From Bacteroides salyersiae WAL 10018 = DSM 18765 = JCM 12988 (GTDB taxonomy: Bacteria > Bacteroidota > Bacteroidia > Bacteroidales > Bacteroidaceae), in contig NZ_KB905466.1 in the NCBI RefSeq assembly GCF_000381365.1, forward strand, positions 2,654,821 to 2,718,820: 64,000 nt of DNA. Direction: 5' to 3'. Below, in pieces: positions 1-9,814 of the stretch (position 1 is the first letter of the stretch; every line of letters begins with the position of its first letter). Position numbers and translations under genes: made by a program. The notes under the pieces were generated by a model, which made no database searches, was not told the DNA's origin, and worked only from the letters and a program-made list of their open reading frames with translations.

Positions 1-1412
1 TGGAATATACTGCCGGTTAAATCTGTCAGGCCGTTTCCGATGACCACTTTCTTAAGGTTGTTACATCCCTCAAATGGGCCATAACCCGATATGCTTTTTA
101 CTCCGTTTCCGATAATTATTTCTTCGAGAGCACTGCATTCATAGAATACATATTGTTCGATAGATTCAACTCTGTCCGGAATCGTTATGGCTTTTAATGA
201 CGCACAATCATTAAAAGCTCTTATGCCGATAGTTCGTAGAGTGGATGGGAGGACGATATTTTGTAAAGAACTACACTTGTAAAAAGCATTAGAATTTATG
301 TCTGTCAATCCTTCGGGCAATACGATACTTTGTAGCCATTCACTCTCTTGGAGTGCCGCAGAATTGATTGTCAATGTTCCTTTTGGCAATATCAACGTCA
401 CCCATGTATTCTTTTGGAATTGCGTATTGATGCTGTTGTTTATAAATGAGGCATCCAATAAGTCCAGCGTCTTGACAGCTGTTAGGTTTTGCTTGATGAA
501 AGCGATATCTGTATCATTAATAACGCCTGTCAGCTTAAGATTGTTGATTTTTGCATAATCGCTCGCTGATACTTGATTGCTGAGGTTCCCCGGACTTGTC
601 ACAGCGATGCTTGTTATATCGCTTGTACAATTGGCCCGCAAGGAAACCTCCCGTGTGCCTCCATTGGTTACTATGATAGCTTTGGCTTCAATCAGTCCTT
701 CGGCTGTTACAGTGACGGTGAAAGGGATTGTGCGTGTCTCCAATGCTGGAATATTCTTTTCATAATCTCCTATGGAGAAAATGGTATTGTCGGTTGTTAC
801 TTTCGTTATGTTTAGTTGTTCACTACCGATATTGCGGACATTCAGGTTGACCGTTGTCGGTGCATTTTTTACTACATTTCCGAAGTAAAGTTGGGTCTCG
901 CATACAGGGTAAGCGACGCCCGGCATTATGAATGATGTTGGCGACATATAGATATTTTTCACATAGCCGCGATCATCTCCGGTGGTAGCGGAACTACTGT
1001 TTTTGTAGCTCCATTTCAAAGTATGCACACCCGTTTTTAGATCATAACTATAAGGGGTATAGTTGGATATAATGCCGGATATATTAGTTACTTGCTTGTT
1101 GTCCACATAAAATATCAGTTGGTCGCCATTGACAGACCAGTCGAAAGAAACCGTAGCATCAAATGATAGGTTGAACGTTGTACTGAACCCTACTTCAGAG
1201 TTCGCTTCTTTATTACTGCTGGTCACAACCCCGTTTCCCGCAGTTGTCCACGGGGCAGTGGTAGATTCCTGTTCAAAGGTCAGTGGGAAAGAGCCTTCTT
1301 TCAGCGCATTGGTGGCAAAAGTGTCATCGTTTGCTTGTGTTCCGTTTATGGCAGCGTAGGTGCTCAGACCTGCCAGGCATATCATACATATATATAAGAA
1401 TATCTTTTTCAT
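1..1412 (-). CDS. BspA-type leucine-rich repeat surface protein (3' end outside window)
   Basis: The reading frame opens with ATG at 1410-1412 and runs off the left edge, so only about the first 470 residues are seen. It starts with a signal peptide (MKKIFLYICMICLAG) followed by a beta-sandwich region and an Ig-like segment rich in Asn and Thr. From about residue 300 it shows LRR_5/BspA repeats, with phrases such as LQNIVLPSTLRTIGIRAF and LKAITIPDRVESIEQ. Such proteins are exported and in some species bind host matrix or other cells; the ligand here cannot be told. It lies 21 bp after the fibronectin-repeat lipoprotein gene and is probably the last gene seen of a minus-strand operon starting at 5374. 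Confidence 0.8.
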   Translation of the reverse strand, partial: MKKIFLYICMICLAGLSTYAAINGTQANDDTFATNALKEGSFPLTFEQESTTAPWTTAGNGVVTSSNKEANSEVGFSTTFNLSFDATVSFDWSVNGDQLIFYVDNKQVTNISGIISNYTPYSYDLKTGVHTLKWSYKNSSSATTGDDRGYVKNIYMSPTSFIMPGVAYPVCETQLYFGNVVKNAPTTVNLNVRNIGSEQLNITKVTTDNTIFSIGDYEKNIPALETRTIPFTVTVTAEGLIEAKAIIVTNGGTREVSLRANCTSDITSIAVTSPGNLSNQVSASDYAKINNLKLTGVINDTDIAFIKQNLTAVKTLDLLDASFINNSINTQFQKNTWVTLILPKGTLTINSAALQESEWLQSIVLPEGLTDINSNAFYKCSSLQNIVLPSTLRTIGIRAFNDCASLKAITIPDRVESIEQYVFYECSALEEIIIGNGVKSISGYGPFEGCNNLKKVVIGNGLTDLTGSIF

Positions 1413-1433
1413 ATTACTTTTCTGTTTCGAGGG

Positions 1434-3998
1434 TTATTTATCCGGATTACCCATATCTCCATCACCCGGTACGGGGTCGATGGCGGTGGTGAATGAGGTG
1501 ATATTAGAGAGAGTTGTGCCTTGTGAATTTGTGGCAAAAGCACGTACATAGTAAGTGGTACTTGATTTCAGGTCGCTCATGTTCAGAACCATCTGGTCTC
1601 CTGTGCCTTCGATGGCTTTTACTTGGTCGTTTTCGCCCGGTTCGTGGTTGGTGCTGCTCCAATAAAAACCTTTCCGTGTGATTTCCTGGTTTCCGTTACT
1701 GCTGATACGTGCAGTGACTTTAGCTGTGGTGATTGCCACGTCTGTCACGGAGATATTTCCGAAAGTCGGCTTATTGACGGCATCCGTGGTGAATTGTGCA
1801 TGGCTATTGTAGGTCACTCCCGCTTCGTTGACGGCATATGCACGTACGTAATAGGTCTTTCCGGGCGTTAAGCCGGTGAGGGTGTGGTTGAGGGCGGTTA
1901 CGTTGCCTTCAATGTCTTGGTGGGTGTTTTTATCCATATCCGGCTGACTCGTTTCGGTGCTCCAGCAGAAACCTTTCCGGCTGATGGTGCCGTTACCTGC
2001 CGAGTAGATCGTGGCGGTAAGTACTGCGCTGTTGATGGTGACGCCTGAGACATTTGTACTATACAGGCCGGGAGCGGTGATTTGAGTGGTGGTGAAACTT
2101 TCGCTGCTGCTATATCCCGTACCTACGCTGTTGGTTGCAAAAGCGCGTATGTAATAGAGGGTACCGTGATTCAGCCCGAGCAGTTGCTGCGTGAAGTCGT
2201 TGCCTTCAACACTGATCACTTTATCAGAGGTTGTCGGGTTGGGATTCGTTGTACTATAACAGAACCCTTTTCCTGTGACCGGAGAATTATTGTCATTGAT
2301 AATACTGCTACGCACATAGGCCGAGGTGGTATTGATGGCCGAAATATACGGAATGTCCAACGTGGGTTCGGAAATAGTTACAGTGGTGAAGCTTCCGGCC
2401 TGAGAATATCCCGTTCCTGCTTCATTGGTGGCGTAAGCCGTCACGTAGTACGGAGTACCGGGGTTTAGTCCGGTAAATTCATGCAGAAATTCCGTGCCTG
2501 TCATCTGTATTTTTTCGCATCCTTGCATGTCCAATCGAGGATTCTGTACGGAGGTGCTCCAGCAGAATCCGCGTTCGGTCACGGTACCGTTGCCGTTGCT
2601 GAGCAGTGTGCAGTTGACGCTTGCGCCATCTGTTTTGGGTGTGGAGATGACGAGTGCATCCAGTCGGGGCACTGTGAGCTCCATGGTTTTAAATTCTTTG
2701 ACGTTCGAGTATCCGGTTCCTTTTTCGTTGACGGCATAGGCTGTCACGTAATAGGTGGTTCCCGGTGTCAGTTCTTCTAACATGTACTTGAAGTCGTCGC
2801 CTTCTATTGCTTTATGTTCGCATCCTTCCGTGCCTGTTTGCGGATTGTGTACGGATGCACTCCAACAGAATCCCTGTTCGGTGATTGTACCGCCTCCGTT
2901 GCTGGCTATGGCGGCACTGAGGTCGGCTGTTTTGGTAGTAAACGTAGGGGTGGTGATCGTAACTTCCGGCAGTGTCACACTGGTGGTAGTGATGGTGACA
3001 GCATTGCCGTATCCGGTTCCTTTTCCGTTGGTTGCATAAGCCCGGATATGATAAACGGTGCCTTCTTTGAGTTTATTGATTTCTCCTGCGAATACATTAC
3101 TTTCTGTTAAAGGCATTTCTGTCTGTCCGTCGCAAGCACCAAGCATGGGGGTAGAGTTTGTACTGCTCCAGCAGAATCCCCGGGAGGTTACGGCAGAAGT
3201 TCCGGCATCGGTCACTTCAGCGGTTACTACGGCATAATTACCGCGTACAGTTGGCTCGTCGTATGTGCGTACAGTTGGCTTTTCCGAATTCTCGGTGCGG
3301 ATAACGGTTGTTTTGCCGTATCCTACGATGCCTTCGTTGTTCATGGCAAAAGCCCGTATGGTATAGTCGGTAGAGGCGCTCAAATTGCTGATGGTGACTA
3401 CGAAATCGGTTTCGCCTTCGGGTACGGCCACATTGTTGTCTCCCAATTTAGGGTCGCCTTCGGTTCCTTTGACGTAGCAGACACCTCGCAGTTCGATGCT
3501 TTCTGCCCCGCTGGAGATGACCTCGCTTGCGACCGTGATACTTTGATTGTCTTTGGTTCGGAGGGTTATTGCATCCAGTTCGGGCGCATTGTTGGCAACT
3601 GTGGCAAACTGCAGAATTTCCGGACTGATGACAGTGGTGTTGCCGCAGGTGATGAAAAGGCAGTAAAAATAGTTCGTTCCCGGAATGAGTTCTTCCAATT
3701 GTACTTTTACTTCACCGGATGTTTGCTCTACAAGCACTTTGATTACATCTTTGTCACCCAATGCTTTACTTTCGAGCAGAGTCTTGTTGATGGAGTAGAG
3801 GAAGCCGCATTCGGTAATTTCCAGATCGTTTTCTCCGATATTCCCTTTCAGTATGGCGCTTTTGCGTTTAATGTCATCTTGCGGTACTACTTGGATCTCC
3901 ATTTTCGGGGCAATCCAAGTGGGTTCTGTATCTTTTTCACAACCTCCTGTCAGCCAGATAAAGCACAGGATGGCGATGGTTCGTATGAGTCGTTTCAT
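1434..3998 (-). CDS. Surface lipoprotein with eight fibronectin III-like repeats
   Basis: An 854-residue protein with a lipoprotein signal whose lipobox is LTGGC (Cys about 20), so it is probably anchored in the outer membrane. The rest is about eight repeats of 90-100 residues. Most contain a GFCWS phrase early and a Y-x-R-A-[FY]-A-x-N / GTGYS / FTT phrase at the end, as in the Bacteroidetes fibronectin III-like family. Repeats 4 and 5 are the most alike. I see no catalytic domain, so it looks like an adhesive or spacer stalk. It sits 26 bp after the PEGA protein gene and 21 bp before the LRR gene. Confidence 0.75.
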   Translation of the reverse strand: MKRLIRTIAILCFIWLTGGCEKDTEPTWIAPKMEIQVVPQDDIKRKSAILKGNIGENDLEITECGFLYSINKTLLESKALGDKDVIKVLVEQTSGEVKVQLEELIPGTNYFYCLFITCGNTTVISPEILQFATVANNAPELDAITLRTKDNQSITVASEVISSGAESIELRGVCYVKGTEGDPKLGDNNVAVPEGETDFVVTISNLSASTDYTIRAFAMNNEGIVGYGKTTVIRTENSEKPTVRTYDEPTVRGNYAVVTAEVTDAGTSAVTSRGFCWSSTNSTPMLGACDGQTEMPLTESNVFAGEINKLKEGTVYHIRAYATNGKGTGYGNAVTITTTSVTLPEVTITTPTFTTKTADLSAAIASNGGGTITEQGFCWSASVHNPQTGTEGCEHKAIEGDDFKYMLEELTPGTTYYVTAYAVNEKGTGYSNVKEFKTMELTVPRLDALVISTPKTDGASVNCTLLSNGNGTVTERGFCWSTSVQNPRLDMQGCEKIQMTGTEFLHEFTGLNPGTPYYVTAYATNEAGTGYSQAGSFTTVTISEPTLDIPYISAINTTSAYVRSSIINDNNSPVTGKGFCYSTTNPNPTTSDKVISVEGNDFTQQLLGLNHGTLYYIRAFATNSVGTGYSSSESFTTTQITAPGLYSTNVSGVTINSAVLTATIYSAGNGTISRKGFCWSTETSQPDMDKNTHQDIEGNVTALNHTLTGLTPGKTYYVRAYAVNEAGVTYNSHAQFTTDAVNKPTFGNISVTDVAITTAKVTARISSNGNQEITRKGFYWSSTNHEPGENDQVKAIEGTGDQMVLNMSDLKSSTTYYVRAFATNSQGTTLSNITSFTTAIDPVPGDGDMGNPDK

Positions 3999-4024
3999 AT
4001 CGTTTGAAGTGATTTATGTTATTC

Positions 4025-5374
4025 TTAGAAAATAATACCTACACCGGCGGTGACCTGGTGCTGTTTGAAATTGATTGTGTTGAATCCTGCCGAAAGCAGG
4101 AACCCTTTCAGGCGCAGGATAGCCCCTATTTCTGCCGCTACTCCGGATGCGGAGTGATCGGTGTTTTTATACCAGTTGTCTTCCGTGTCGGCTTCGAGCC
4201 AGGCAAAAGTGCGGTTACCGTATCCTACGCCGGCATAGCCATAAAGTGGTTTAGCCAGACGGCGCATATATCCGGCTGTAATGCAGAGGTAGGATTTCTC
4301 TGTTCTTCCCGGTTCGTAGATGATGGAGGCGCCTTCGGTGGTCTTTTGGTTATCGTCACATTCACCTACGGTTTTGATCGAGTTGAAGTCACTCTTGAAA
4401 GCGGCATAGAATCCGTTGGTGCGTGTAAAACCGATCATGCCGCCGAAGGAGGTTTGCCCGCCACCGCCAAATCCTGCCTGTACCATAATGAGCGTGTTCA
4501 TCGGAACTTTCGGTTTGATGGTGGATATCATGTGGAAGGTAGGGCGTACGGTTTCTCCGGCGGTTACATTCAGCACGGTGTCTATCGGGAAGTATGTTTG
4601 TTTCTCGATACGCACTTTATATTCCTTGATCCCCATGCGGTCACTGCGGTAGGGAGTTTTTCCTACCCGTACGCTGTCGATGTATACGTCGGCATCCTGC
4701 TCGGGCAGTGAGAAGATTTCCATGTAACCGAATTTGGGTTTTAATGCAACGCTTTTGGTGACCGGAGTATTACCTAACTTGATGACACCGGCATCGGGCT
4801 GATACATCGGTGCTTCCACCCGATAGGTGTGTTCTCCTTTCGGCATGGTTGCGTTGAAAAGTCCGTTTTCCACAGGTACCGGTTCTTCGTCAATGTAAAC
4901 ATTGGCTGTGGCCGGCTCGGGGCGGACTACGAGAAATTGCATGTTACTTTCCGCCACGGGCTTGTTCTGGTCGTCGCTTGTGTTGAGTACCATCTCGTAT
5001 ACGGTTGCCTTTTCGATGATGTCCGGATAGAAATAGTTGCGCAGAATTCCCAGTTTGTCATGCAGGATTGAGATGCGTCGTGCACCACGGGGGACATAAA
5101 CCCACACTTCTCCTGTCTTGTTTTCGCGGGCTGTAATGCCTAAGGCATCGGGCTCGAACATAAGGTCTTTTTCGTTGGTCACGATGCGTATCAACGCACA
5201 TATTTCTCCGTTTTGATCCCGTTTCGGTGCTGTGATACGGGCGGTGATGTCGTTTTCCATCCGATTAAAGGAAGTTACCATAATTTTACTCTGTTGGGCC
5301 GATAGAATACTCGGACATAAGAACAACAGAAAATAAAAAAGTAAAAACAGATGTTTGAAATTGTTTTGATTCAT
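4025..5374 (-). CDS. PEGA-domain protein with C-terminal barrel-like region
   Basis: A 449-residue exported protein whose signal peptide ends near LSAQQ. Residues about 150-290 hold two PEGA-like beta domains: ANVYIDEEPVPVENG with PKGEHTYRVEAP, then ADVYIDSVRVGKTPYRSD. The last 150 residues alternate glycine and aromatic residues and end in VGIIF, like an outer-membrane beta barrel with an aromatic C-terminus. The family is linked to cell-surface and peptidoglycan contacts, but no precise role is known. It is the first gene of the minus-strand surface operon. A TACATTTG box lies 93 bp upstream. Confidence 0.65.
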   Translation of the reverse strand: MNQNNFKHLFLLFYFLLFLCPSILSAQQSKIMVTSFNRMENDITARITAPKRDQNGEICALIRIVTNEKDLMFEPDALGITARENKTGEVWVYVPRGARRISILHDKLGILRNYFYPDIIEKATVYEMVLNTSDDQNKPVAESNMQFLVVRPEPATANVYIDEEPVPVENGLFNATMPKGEHTYRVEAPMYQPDAGVIKLGNTPVTKSVALKPKFGYMEIFSLPEQDADVYIDSVRVGKTPYRSDRMGIKEYKVRIEKQTYFPIDTVLNVTAGETVRPTFHMISTIKPKVPMNTLIMVQAGFGGGGQTSFGGMIGFTRTNGFYAAFKSDFNSIKTVGECDDNQKTTEGASIIYEPGRTEKSYLCITAGYMRRLAKPLYGYAGVGYGNRTFAWLEADTEDNWYKNTDHSASGVAAEIGAILRLKGFLLSAGFNTINFKQHQVTAGVGIIF

Positions 5375-5466
5375 GTAATAATTGTTTGTTTGCGACAGTC
5401 TCCTTTCGCAATCATCCCTAATTTTTTAGAAGTATGGAGACTTTTATATTATTAATACTTCGCCTA

Positions 5467-5474
5467 CAAATGTA
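5467..5474 (-). promoter_or_regulatory. -7-like box upstream of the surface operon
   Basis: On the minus strand this reads TACATTTG, matching the Bacteroides -7 consensus TAnnTTTG. No clear TTTG lies 19-21 bp upstream, so the call rests on one box only. Confidence 0.4.
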
Positions 5475-5910
5475 GTTAATAAAACAGAAATAAGAAGCAT
5501 TCATTCTTAAAAAAAATAGTTGCATGCCTTATTTCCTTTTACTTGTTTTTGTTTTGTAACGGTTTACAGTGACAAAATTTATATTAGTGTGCTGTTATTT
5601 ATTTGTTTAATTTGTGTGACGATTGTGCTTTTGACGGATTTTAACAATATGATGATGCTCCGATGGAGCCTTAACTGTACTGTTGCATTGCACATGTCCC
5701 CTTGTACAATAGCTAAAAAGCCTTGGTGGCAAGCATTACGGAGCGGAAGAGCTTGCGATATTACGGAAGGGCTTCGGTGATTGGCACTGCAGAACGGAGA
5801 GATTTTTGAAAATGGGAGTCTATGTTCATAACCGGAAGATATGGATTATATGGGAGGAAATATATCTTCCTTATTTAATTCTTTACAGATTGTATAACTG
5901 TTATTGTATG

Positions 5911-5968
5911 TTGACAGTAGTCAATTTATCTATTGGTAGTTGTCGGCTTATCCGTTGACTACTGTCAA
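5911..5968. repeat. 14-bp inverted repeat built from TTGAC half-sites
   Basis: TTGACAGTAGTCAA at 5911-5924 is perfectly inverted as TTGACTACTGTCAA at 5955-5968, with 30 bp between. Each arm is itself a small palindrome (TTGAC-N4-GTCAA). It may be a paired operator or a cruciform element in the region upstream of both divergent genes. Confidence 0.6.
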
Positions 5969-6096
5969 TCGATCAGTTGATGATTACCGACGGGGAATTA
6001 TATTTAAAACTTTCTTCCCCTCCCTTCCGCACTTAAATGCCGATGAATAACGAAAAGCGGAAGGGGGAAAGGGGAAATGAATTTCCATGTTTTAAG

Positions 6097-6127
6097 TTGC
6101 TTATGTTTTTGGGAAATACTATATTTG
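6097..6127 (+). promoter_or_regulatory. Promoter of the acyl-CoA synthetase gene
   Basis: TTGC at 6097-6100, a 19-bp spacer, and TATATTTG at 6120-6127 fit the Bacteroides sigma-ABfr promoter. Transcription should begin near 6133, which places the ATG at 6158 inside the message and the upstream in-frame ATG at 6077 outside it. Confidence 0.7.
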
Positions 6128-6157
6128 TGCATTAATAACCGAATAATATACAATCGT

Positions 6158-8224
6158 ATGATTACAACACAGTTGCTCCGTCCGGAGAGCATCGTCGTCG
6201 TGGGTGCATCGAATAATGTGCATAAACCGGGCGGTGCTATATTAAAGAATCTTATCAATGGTGGTTATCGTGGTGAACTTCGTGCCGTCAACCCGAAGGA
6301 GACGGAAGTGCAGGGGATTCCTTCTTTTGCCGATGCCAAAGACATACCCGATACCGATTTGGCGATTCTTGCCATTCCGGCGGCGTTGTGTCCGGATGTG
6401 GTAGAAGCGTTGGCGAGCGGAAAGCAAACGAAGGCATTTATCATTCTCTCTGCCGGTTTTGGCGAAGAGACGCACGAAGGTGCACTGCTCGAAGAACGGA
6501 TTCTGGCAACGGTGAATACATACGGTGCTTCGCTGATCGGGCCGAACTGCATCGGGTTGATGAACACGTGGCATCACAGCGTATTCAGTCAGCCTATTCC
6601 GCAATTGAGCTTGCAGGGAGTAGATTTGATTTCCAGTTCCGGTGCAACGGCAGTCTTTATTTTGGAGAGTGCGGTGACAAAAGGATTGCAGTTCAATTCT
6701 GTCTGGTCAGTAGGCAATGCGAAGCAGATCGGTGTGGAAGATGTGTTGGAATATATGGATAATACATTTGATCCGGAAAAGGATTCACGGATTAAATTGC
6801 TTTATATCGAGAGTATCGGTGATCCCGACCGTTTGCTGTTTCATGCTTCGTCGTTGATCAAGAAAGGCTGTAAGATTGCTGCCATCAAAGCGGGAAGTTC
6901 CGAAAGCGGGAGCCGTGCGGCCTCTTCGCATACGGGGGCTATTGCCAGTTCCGACTCTGCTGTCGAGGCTCTGTTCCGTAAAGCAGGTATCGTGCGTTGT
7001 TTCTCCCGTGAAGAGTTGACTACGGTAGGCTGCGTTTTCACGTTACCGGAATTGCGGGGGAAGAATTTTGCTATTATTACGCACGCCGGCGGTCCCGGGG
7101 TGATGCTGACCGATGCTCTGAGCAAAGGCGGACTGAATGTTCCCCGGTTGGAAGGCCCGTTGGCAGATGAATTAAAATCCCGCCTTTATCCCGGTGCTGC
7201 CGTTGGCAATCCGATTGATATCTTAGCTACCGGTACTCCCGAGCATTTGCGGCTTTGCATCGATTATTGTGAAGAGAAGTTTGAGAATATAGATGCGATG
7301 ATGGCTATTTTCGGTACTCCGGGCCTGGTTACTATGTTTGAAATGTATGATGTGCTACATGAAAAGATGCAGACTTGCCGTAAACCGATTTTTCCGATTC
7401 TTCCTTCTATCAATACGGCAGGAGCCGAGGTTGCCGCTTTTCTGGCAAAAGGGCATGTGAACTTTGCTGATGAGGTGACATTGGGTACGGCCTTGTCGAG
7501 GATAGTGAATGCCCCGCAACCGGCCACCAATGAAATAGAGCTTTTCGGTGTGGATGTACCTCGTATCAGGCGTATCATCGACTCTATCCCCGAAGATGGT
7601 TATATCGCCCCCCATTATGTGCAGGCATTGCTGCATTCCGCCGGTATTCCGCTTGTCGATGAGTTTGTTTCCGGCAATAAAGAAGAGGTGGTTGCTTTTG
7701 CACGCCGTTGTGGATTCCCGGTAGTGGCAAAGATTGTCGGTCCGGTACACAAATCCGATGTGGGAGGAGTGGTACTGAACATAAAAGGCGAGCAGCATCT
7801 CGCTTTGGAGTTCGATCGGATGATGCAGATTCCCGAGGCACATGCCATTATGGTTCAACCCATGCTGAAAGGTACGGAACTCTTTATCGGTGCAAAATAT
7901 GAAGAGAAATTCGGACACGTTGTACTTTGTGGTTTAGGAGGTATTTTTGTTGAAGTTTTGAAGGATGTTTCTTCCGGTCTTGCCCCGTTGTCTTATGAAG
8001 AGGCTTATTCTATGATCCATTCCCTCCGTGCCTATAAGATTATTCAGGGAACCCGTGGGCAGAAAGGGGTAAACGAAGATAAATTTGCCGAGATCATCGT
8101 CCGTCTTTCCACCCTGCTACGTTTTGCCACGGAGATCAAGGAGATGGATATCAATCCGCTATTGGCTACGGAGAAAGAGGTGATAGCGGTGGATGCGCGG
8201 ATAAGAATCGAAAAAGAAAGATGA
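6158..8224 (+). CDS. ADP-forming acetate/acyl-CoA synthetase, alpha and beta fused
   Basis: This 688-residue enzyme interconverts an acyl-CoA, ADP and phosphate with the free acid, ATP and CoA, giving ATP from acetyl-CoA during fermentation. The N-terminus is a CoA-binding Rossmann domain (SIVVVGASNN), followed by a succinyl-CoA synthetase-like flavodoxin domain. SSHTGA holds the phospho-histidine at about residue 258. The last 220 residues are an ATP-grasp domain (GFPVVAKIVGPVHKSDVGGV). The fused order is the usual single-chain form. I chose the ATG at 6158 because the promoter ends at 6127 and the protein then starts MITTQLLRPESIVVVG, as family members do. It converges on the yifB gene. Confidence 0.9.
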   Translation: MITTQLLRPESIVVVGASNNVHKPGGAILKNLINGGYRGELRAVNPKETEVQGIPSFADAKDIPDTDLAILAIPAALCPDVVEALASGKQTKAFIILSAGFGEETHEGALLEERILATVNTYGASLIGPNCIGLMNTWHHSVFSQPIPQLSLQGVDLISSSGATAVFILESAVTKGLQFNSVWSVGNAKQIGVEDVLEYMDNTFDPEKDSRIKLLYIESIGDPDRLLFHASSLIKKGCKIAAIKAGSSESGSRAASSHTGAIASSDSAVEALFRKAGIVRCFSREELTTVGCVFTLPELRGKNFAIITHAGGPGVMLTDALSKGGLNVPRLEGPLADELKSRLYPGAAVGNPIDILATGTPEHLRLCIDYCEEKFENIDAMMAIFGTPGLVTMFEMYDVLHEKMQTCRKPIFPILPSINTAGAEVAAFLAKGHVNFADEVTLGTALSRIVNAPQPATNEIELFGVDVPRIRRIIDSIPEDGYIAPHYVQALLHSAGIPLVDEFVSGNKEEVVAFARRCGFPVVAKIVGPVHKSDVGGVVLNIKGEQHLALEFDRMMQIPEAHAIMVQPMLKGTELFIGAKYEEKFGHVVLCGLGGIFVEVLKDVSSGLAPLSYEEAYSMIHSLRAYKIIQGTRGQKGVNEDKFAEIIVRLSTLLRFATEIKEMDINPLLATEKEVIAVDARIRIEKER

Positions 8225-8230
8225 AGAGAG

Positions 8231-8249
8231 GGGAGAATTCTCCCTTCTT
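8231..8249. terminator. Short palindrome between convergent genes
   Basis: GGGAGAATTCTCCC at 8231-8244 is a perfect palindrome followed by TTCTTTTC on the plus strand. It lies in the 26-bp gap between two convergent genes and may end the plus-strand transcript. The stem is short. Confidence 0.45.
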
Positions 8250-8250
8250 T

Positions 8251-9789
8251 TCACCCTCCCCAATTCTCCCTGTCCAGATTCCGATAGCTGATGGCTTCGG
8301 CCAGGTGAGCGGAGAGTATTTGTTCGCTACCTTCCAGATCGGCAATGGTGCGCGATACTTTTAATATGCGGTCGTAGGCGCGGGCGGAGAGGTTGAGCCG
8401 GTTCATGGCATTTTTTAGTAAAGTCAGGCCTTTGTTGTCGGGTTGGGCATATTGGGCAAGCAGTTTGCTCGTCATTTGTGCATTGCAATAAATGCCTGGT
8501 TGGTCGGCAAAACGGGTATCCTGTATTTGCCGGGCTTTGATAACCCGTTTACGAATTTCTGAGCTTGGCTCGGCAGGATGGTTGTTGGCCATCTCTTCAA
8601 AAGGAACCGGCACAATTTCTATTTGTATGTCGATACGATCCAGTAAAGGCCCTGATATTTTATTCAGATATTTCTGCACTTGCCCCGGAGAACAGACACA
8701 GGCTTTTGTGGGGTGATTATAATATCCGCAAGGACATGGATTCATAGAAGCGATCAGTGTGAAACTCGCCGGATAATCAATGCTGCATCTTACCCGGGAT
8801 ATAGAGATGCGGCGATCTTCCAACGGTTGACGCAATACTTCCAATACACTGCGTTGGAATTCCGGAAGTTCATCTAAAAAGAGTACGCCGTTATGGGCAA
8901 GGCTGATCTCACCCGGTTGTGGAAAATTTCCACCGCCAACCATAGCTGATTGCGAAATCGTATGATGGGGGTTACGAAACGGACGTTTTGTAATCAGTGA
9001 GGTGTCTCGGCTCAGTTTTCCGGCTACGGAATGTATTTTGGTGGTCTCCAGACTTTCACCGAGAGACAGAGGCGGCAGGATGGACGGTAAACGTTTGGCC
9101 ATCATGGATTTCCCGCTTCCGGGTGCTCCGATCATAATAAGATTATGCCCGCCGGCCGCCGCCACTTCTAATGCTCTTTTTACATTTTCCTGCCCCTTGA
9201 CATCTGCAAAGTCGTATTCAAACTCTTCCTGGCGGGTATAGAACTCTTCCCGTGTATTGACGATCGTGGGCTGTAACTCGCATTTCCCGTTGAAAAATTC
9301 GATGACCTCTTTGATATTCGTAACTCCGTATACGTTCAGGTTATTGACGACTGCCGCTTCACGGGCATTCTGCAGGGGAACGATCAGTCCGTCGAATTTC
9401 TCTTCCCGTGCTTTGATAGCTATGGGAAGTGCCCCTTTGATCGGTTGTATGCTACCGTCGAGACTTAGTTCTCCCATGAGTAAATAATGGGGCAGTTTCT
9501 CGGAAGAGATGGTTTCATTGGCAGCAAGGATGCCTATGGCAAGCGGGAGGTCGTAGGCCGAACCTTCTTTACGAATATCTGCTGGTGCCATGTTGATGAC
9601 TATATTGCTGGTGGGCATTTTGTACCCGGTCACTTGCAGGGCGGAGATGATACGTTGATGGCTCTCTTTTACGGCAGAGTCGGGCAGACCTACCAGATAG
9701 AACATGCAACCTCTTGAGCTGTTTACTTCGATGGTGATAAGGGTTGCGTTTATACCTTGTACGGCCGCTCCGAATACTTTTATGAGCAT
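8251..9789 (-). CDS. comM: YifB/ComM family AAA+ ATPase (Mg-chelatase-like)
   Basis: A 512-residue protein of the YifB/ComM family. It has an N-terminal Lon-protease-like fold, a central AAA+ module with Walker A GAPGSGKSMMAKRLP and Walker B GVLFLDELPEF, and a Cys-rich stretch (CPCGYYNHPTKACVC) typical of the family. In Vibrio and Haemophilus, ComM is a hexameric helicase that drives branch migration when transformed DNA is integrated. Its job in Bacteroides is unproven. The length is normal. It is transcribed 25 bp after the TlpA-like gene and may share its message. Confidence 0.9.
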   Translation of the reverse strand: MLIKVFGAAVQGINATLITIEVNSSRGCMFYLVGLPDSAVKESHQRIISALQVTGYKMPTSNIVINMAPADIRKEGSAYDLPLAIGILAANETISSEKLPHYLLMGELSLDGSIQPIKGALPIAIKAREEKFDGLIVPLQNAREAAVVNNLNVYGVTNIKEVIEFFNGKCELQPTIVNTREEFYTRQEEFEYDFADVKGQENVKRALEVAAAGGHNLIMIGAPGSGKSMMAKRLPSILPPLSLGESLETTKIHSVAGKLSRDTSLITKRPFRNPHHTISQSAMVGGGNFPQPGEISLAHNGVLFLDELPEFQRSVLEVLRQPLEDRRISISRVRCSIDYPASFTLIASMNPCPCGYYNHPTKACVCSPGQVQKYLNKISGPLLDRIDIQIEIVPVPFEEMANNHPAEPSSEIRKRVIKARQIQDTRFADQPGIYCNAQMTSKLLAQYAQPDNKGLTLLKNAMNRLNLSARAYDRILKVSRTIADLEGSEQILSAHLAEAISYRNLDRENWGG

Positions 9790-9814
9790 GTTTTTCTTAG
9801 TAATTTAAGGGCAA

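Larger units (their letters stand above)
5375..6157. other. Long intergenic region between divergent genes
   Basis: About 780 bp separate the PEGA gene from the acyl-CoA synthetase gene. It contains a minus-strand -7-like box near 5470, a plus-strand promoter at 6097-6127 and a 14-bp inverted repeat at 5911-5968. An open frame at 5520-5780 has no recognisable family or ribosome binding site, and I do not call it a gene. Nothing else is recognised in 5490-5910. Confidence 0.6.

Noticed and set aside
5520..5780. 86-codon open frame in the long intergenic region
   Set aside because: No ribosome binding site, no family resemblance, and low-complexity start. Probably chance.
6077..6157. Longer start for the acyl-CoA synthetase
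   Set aside because: It lies upstream of the promoter at 6097-6127, and the extra 27 residues do not belong to the family.
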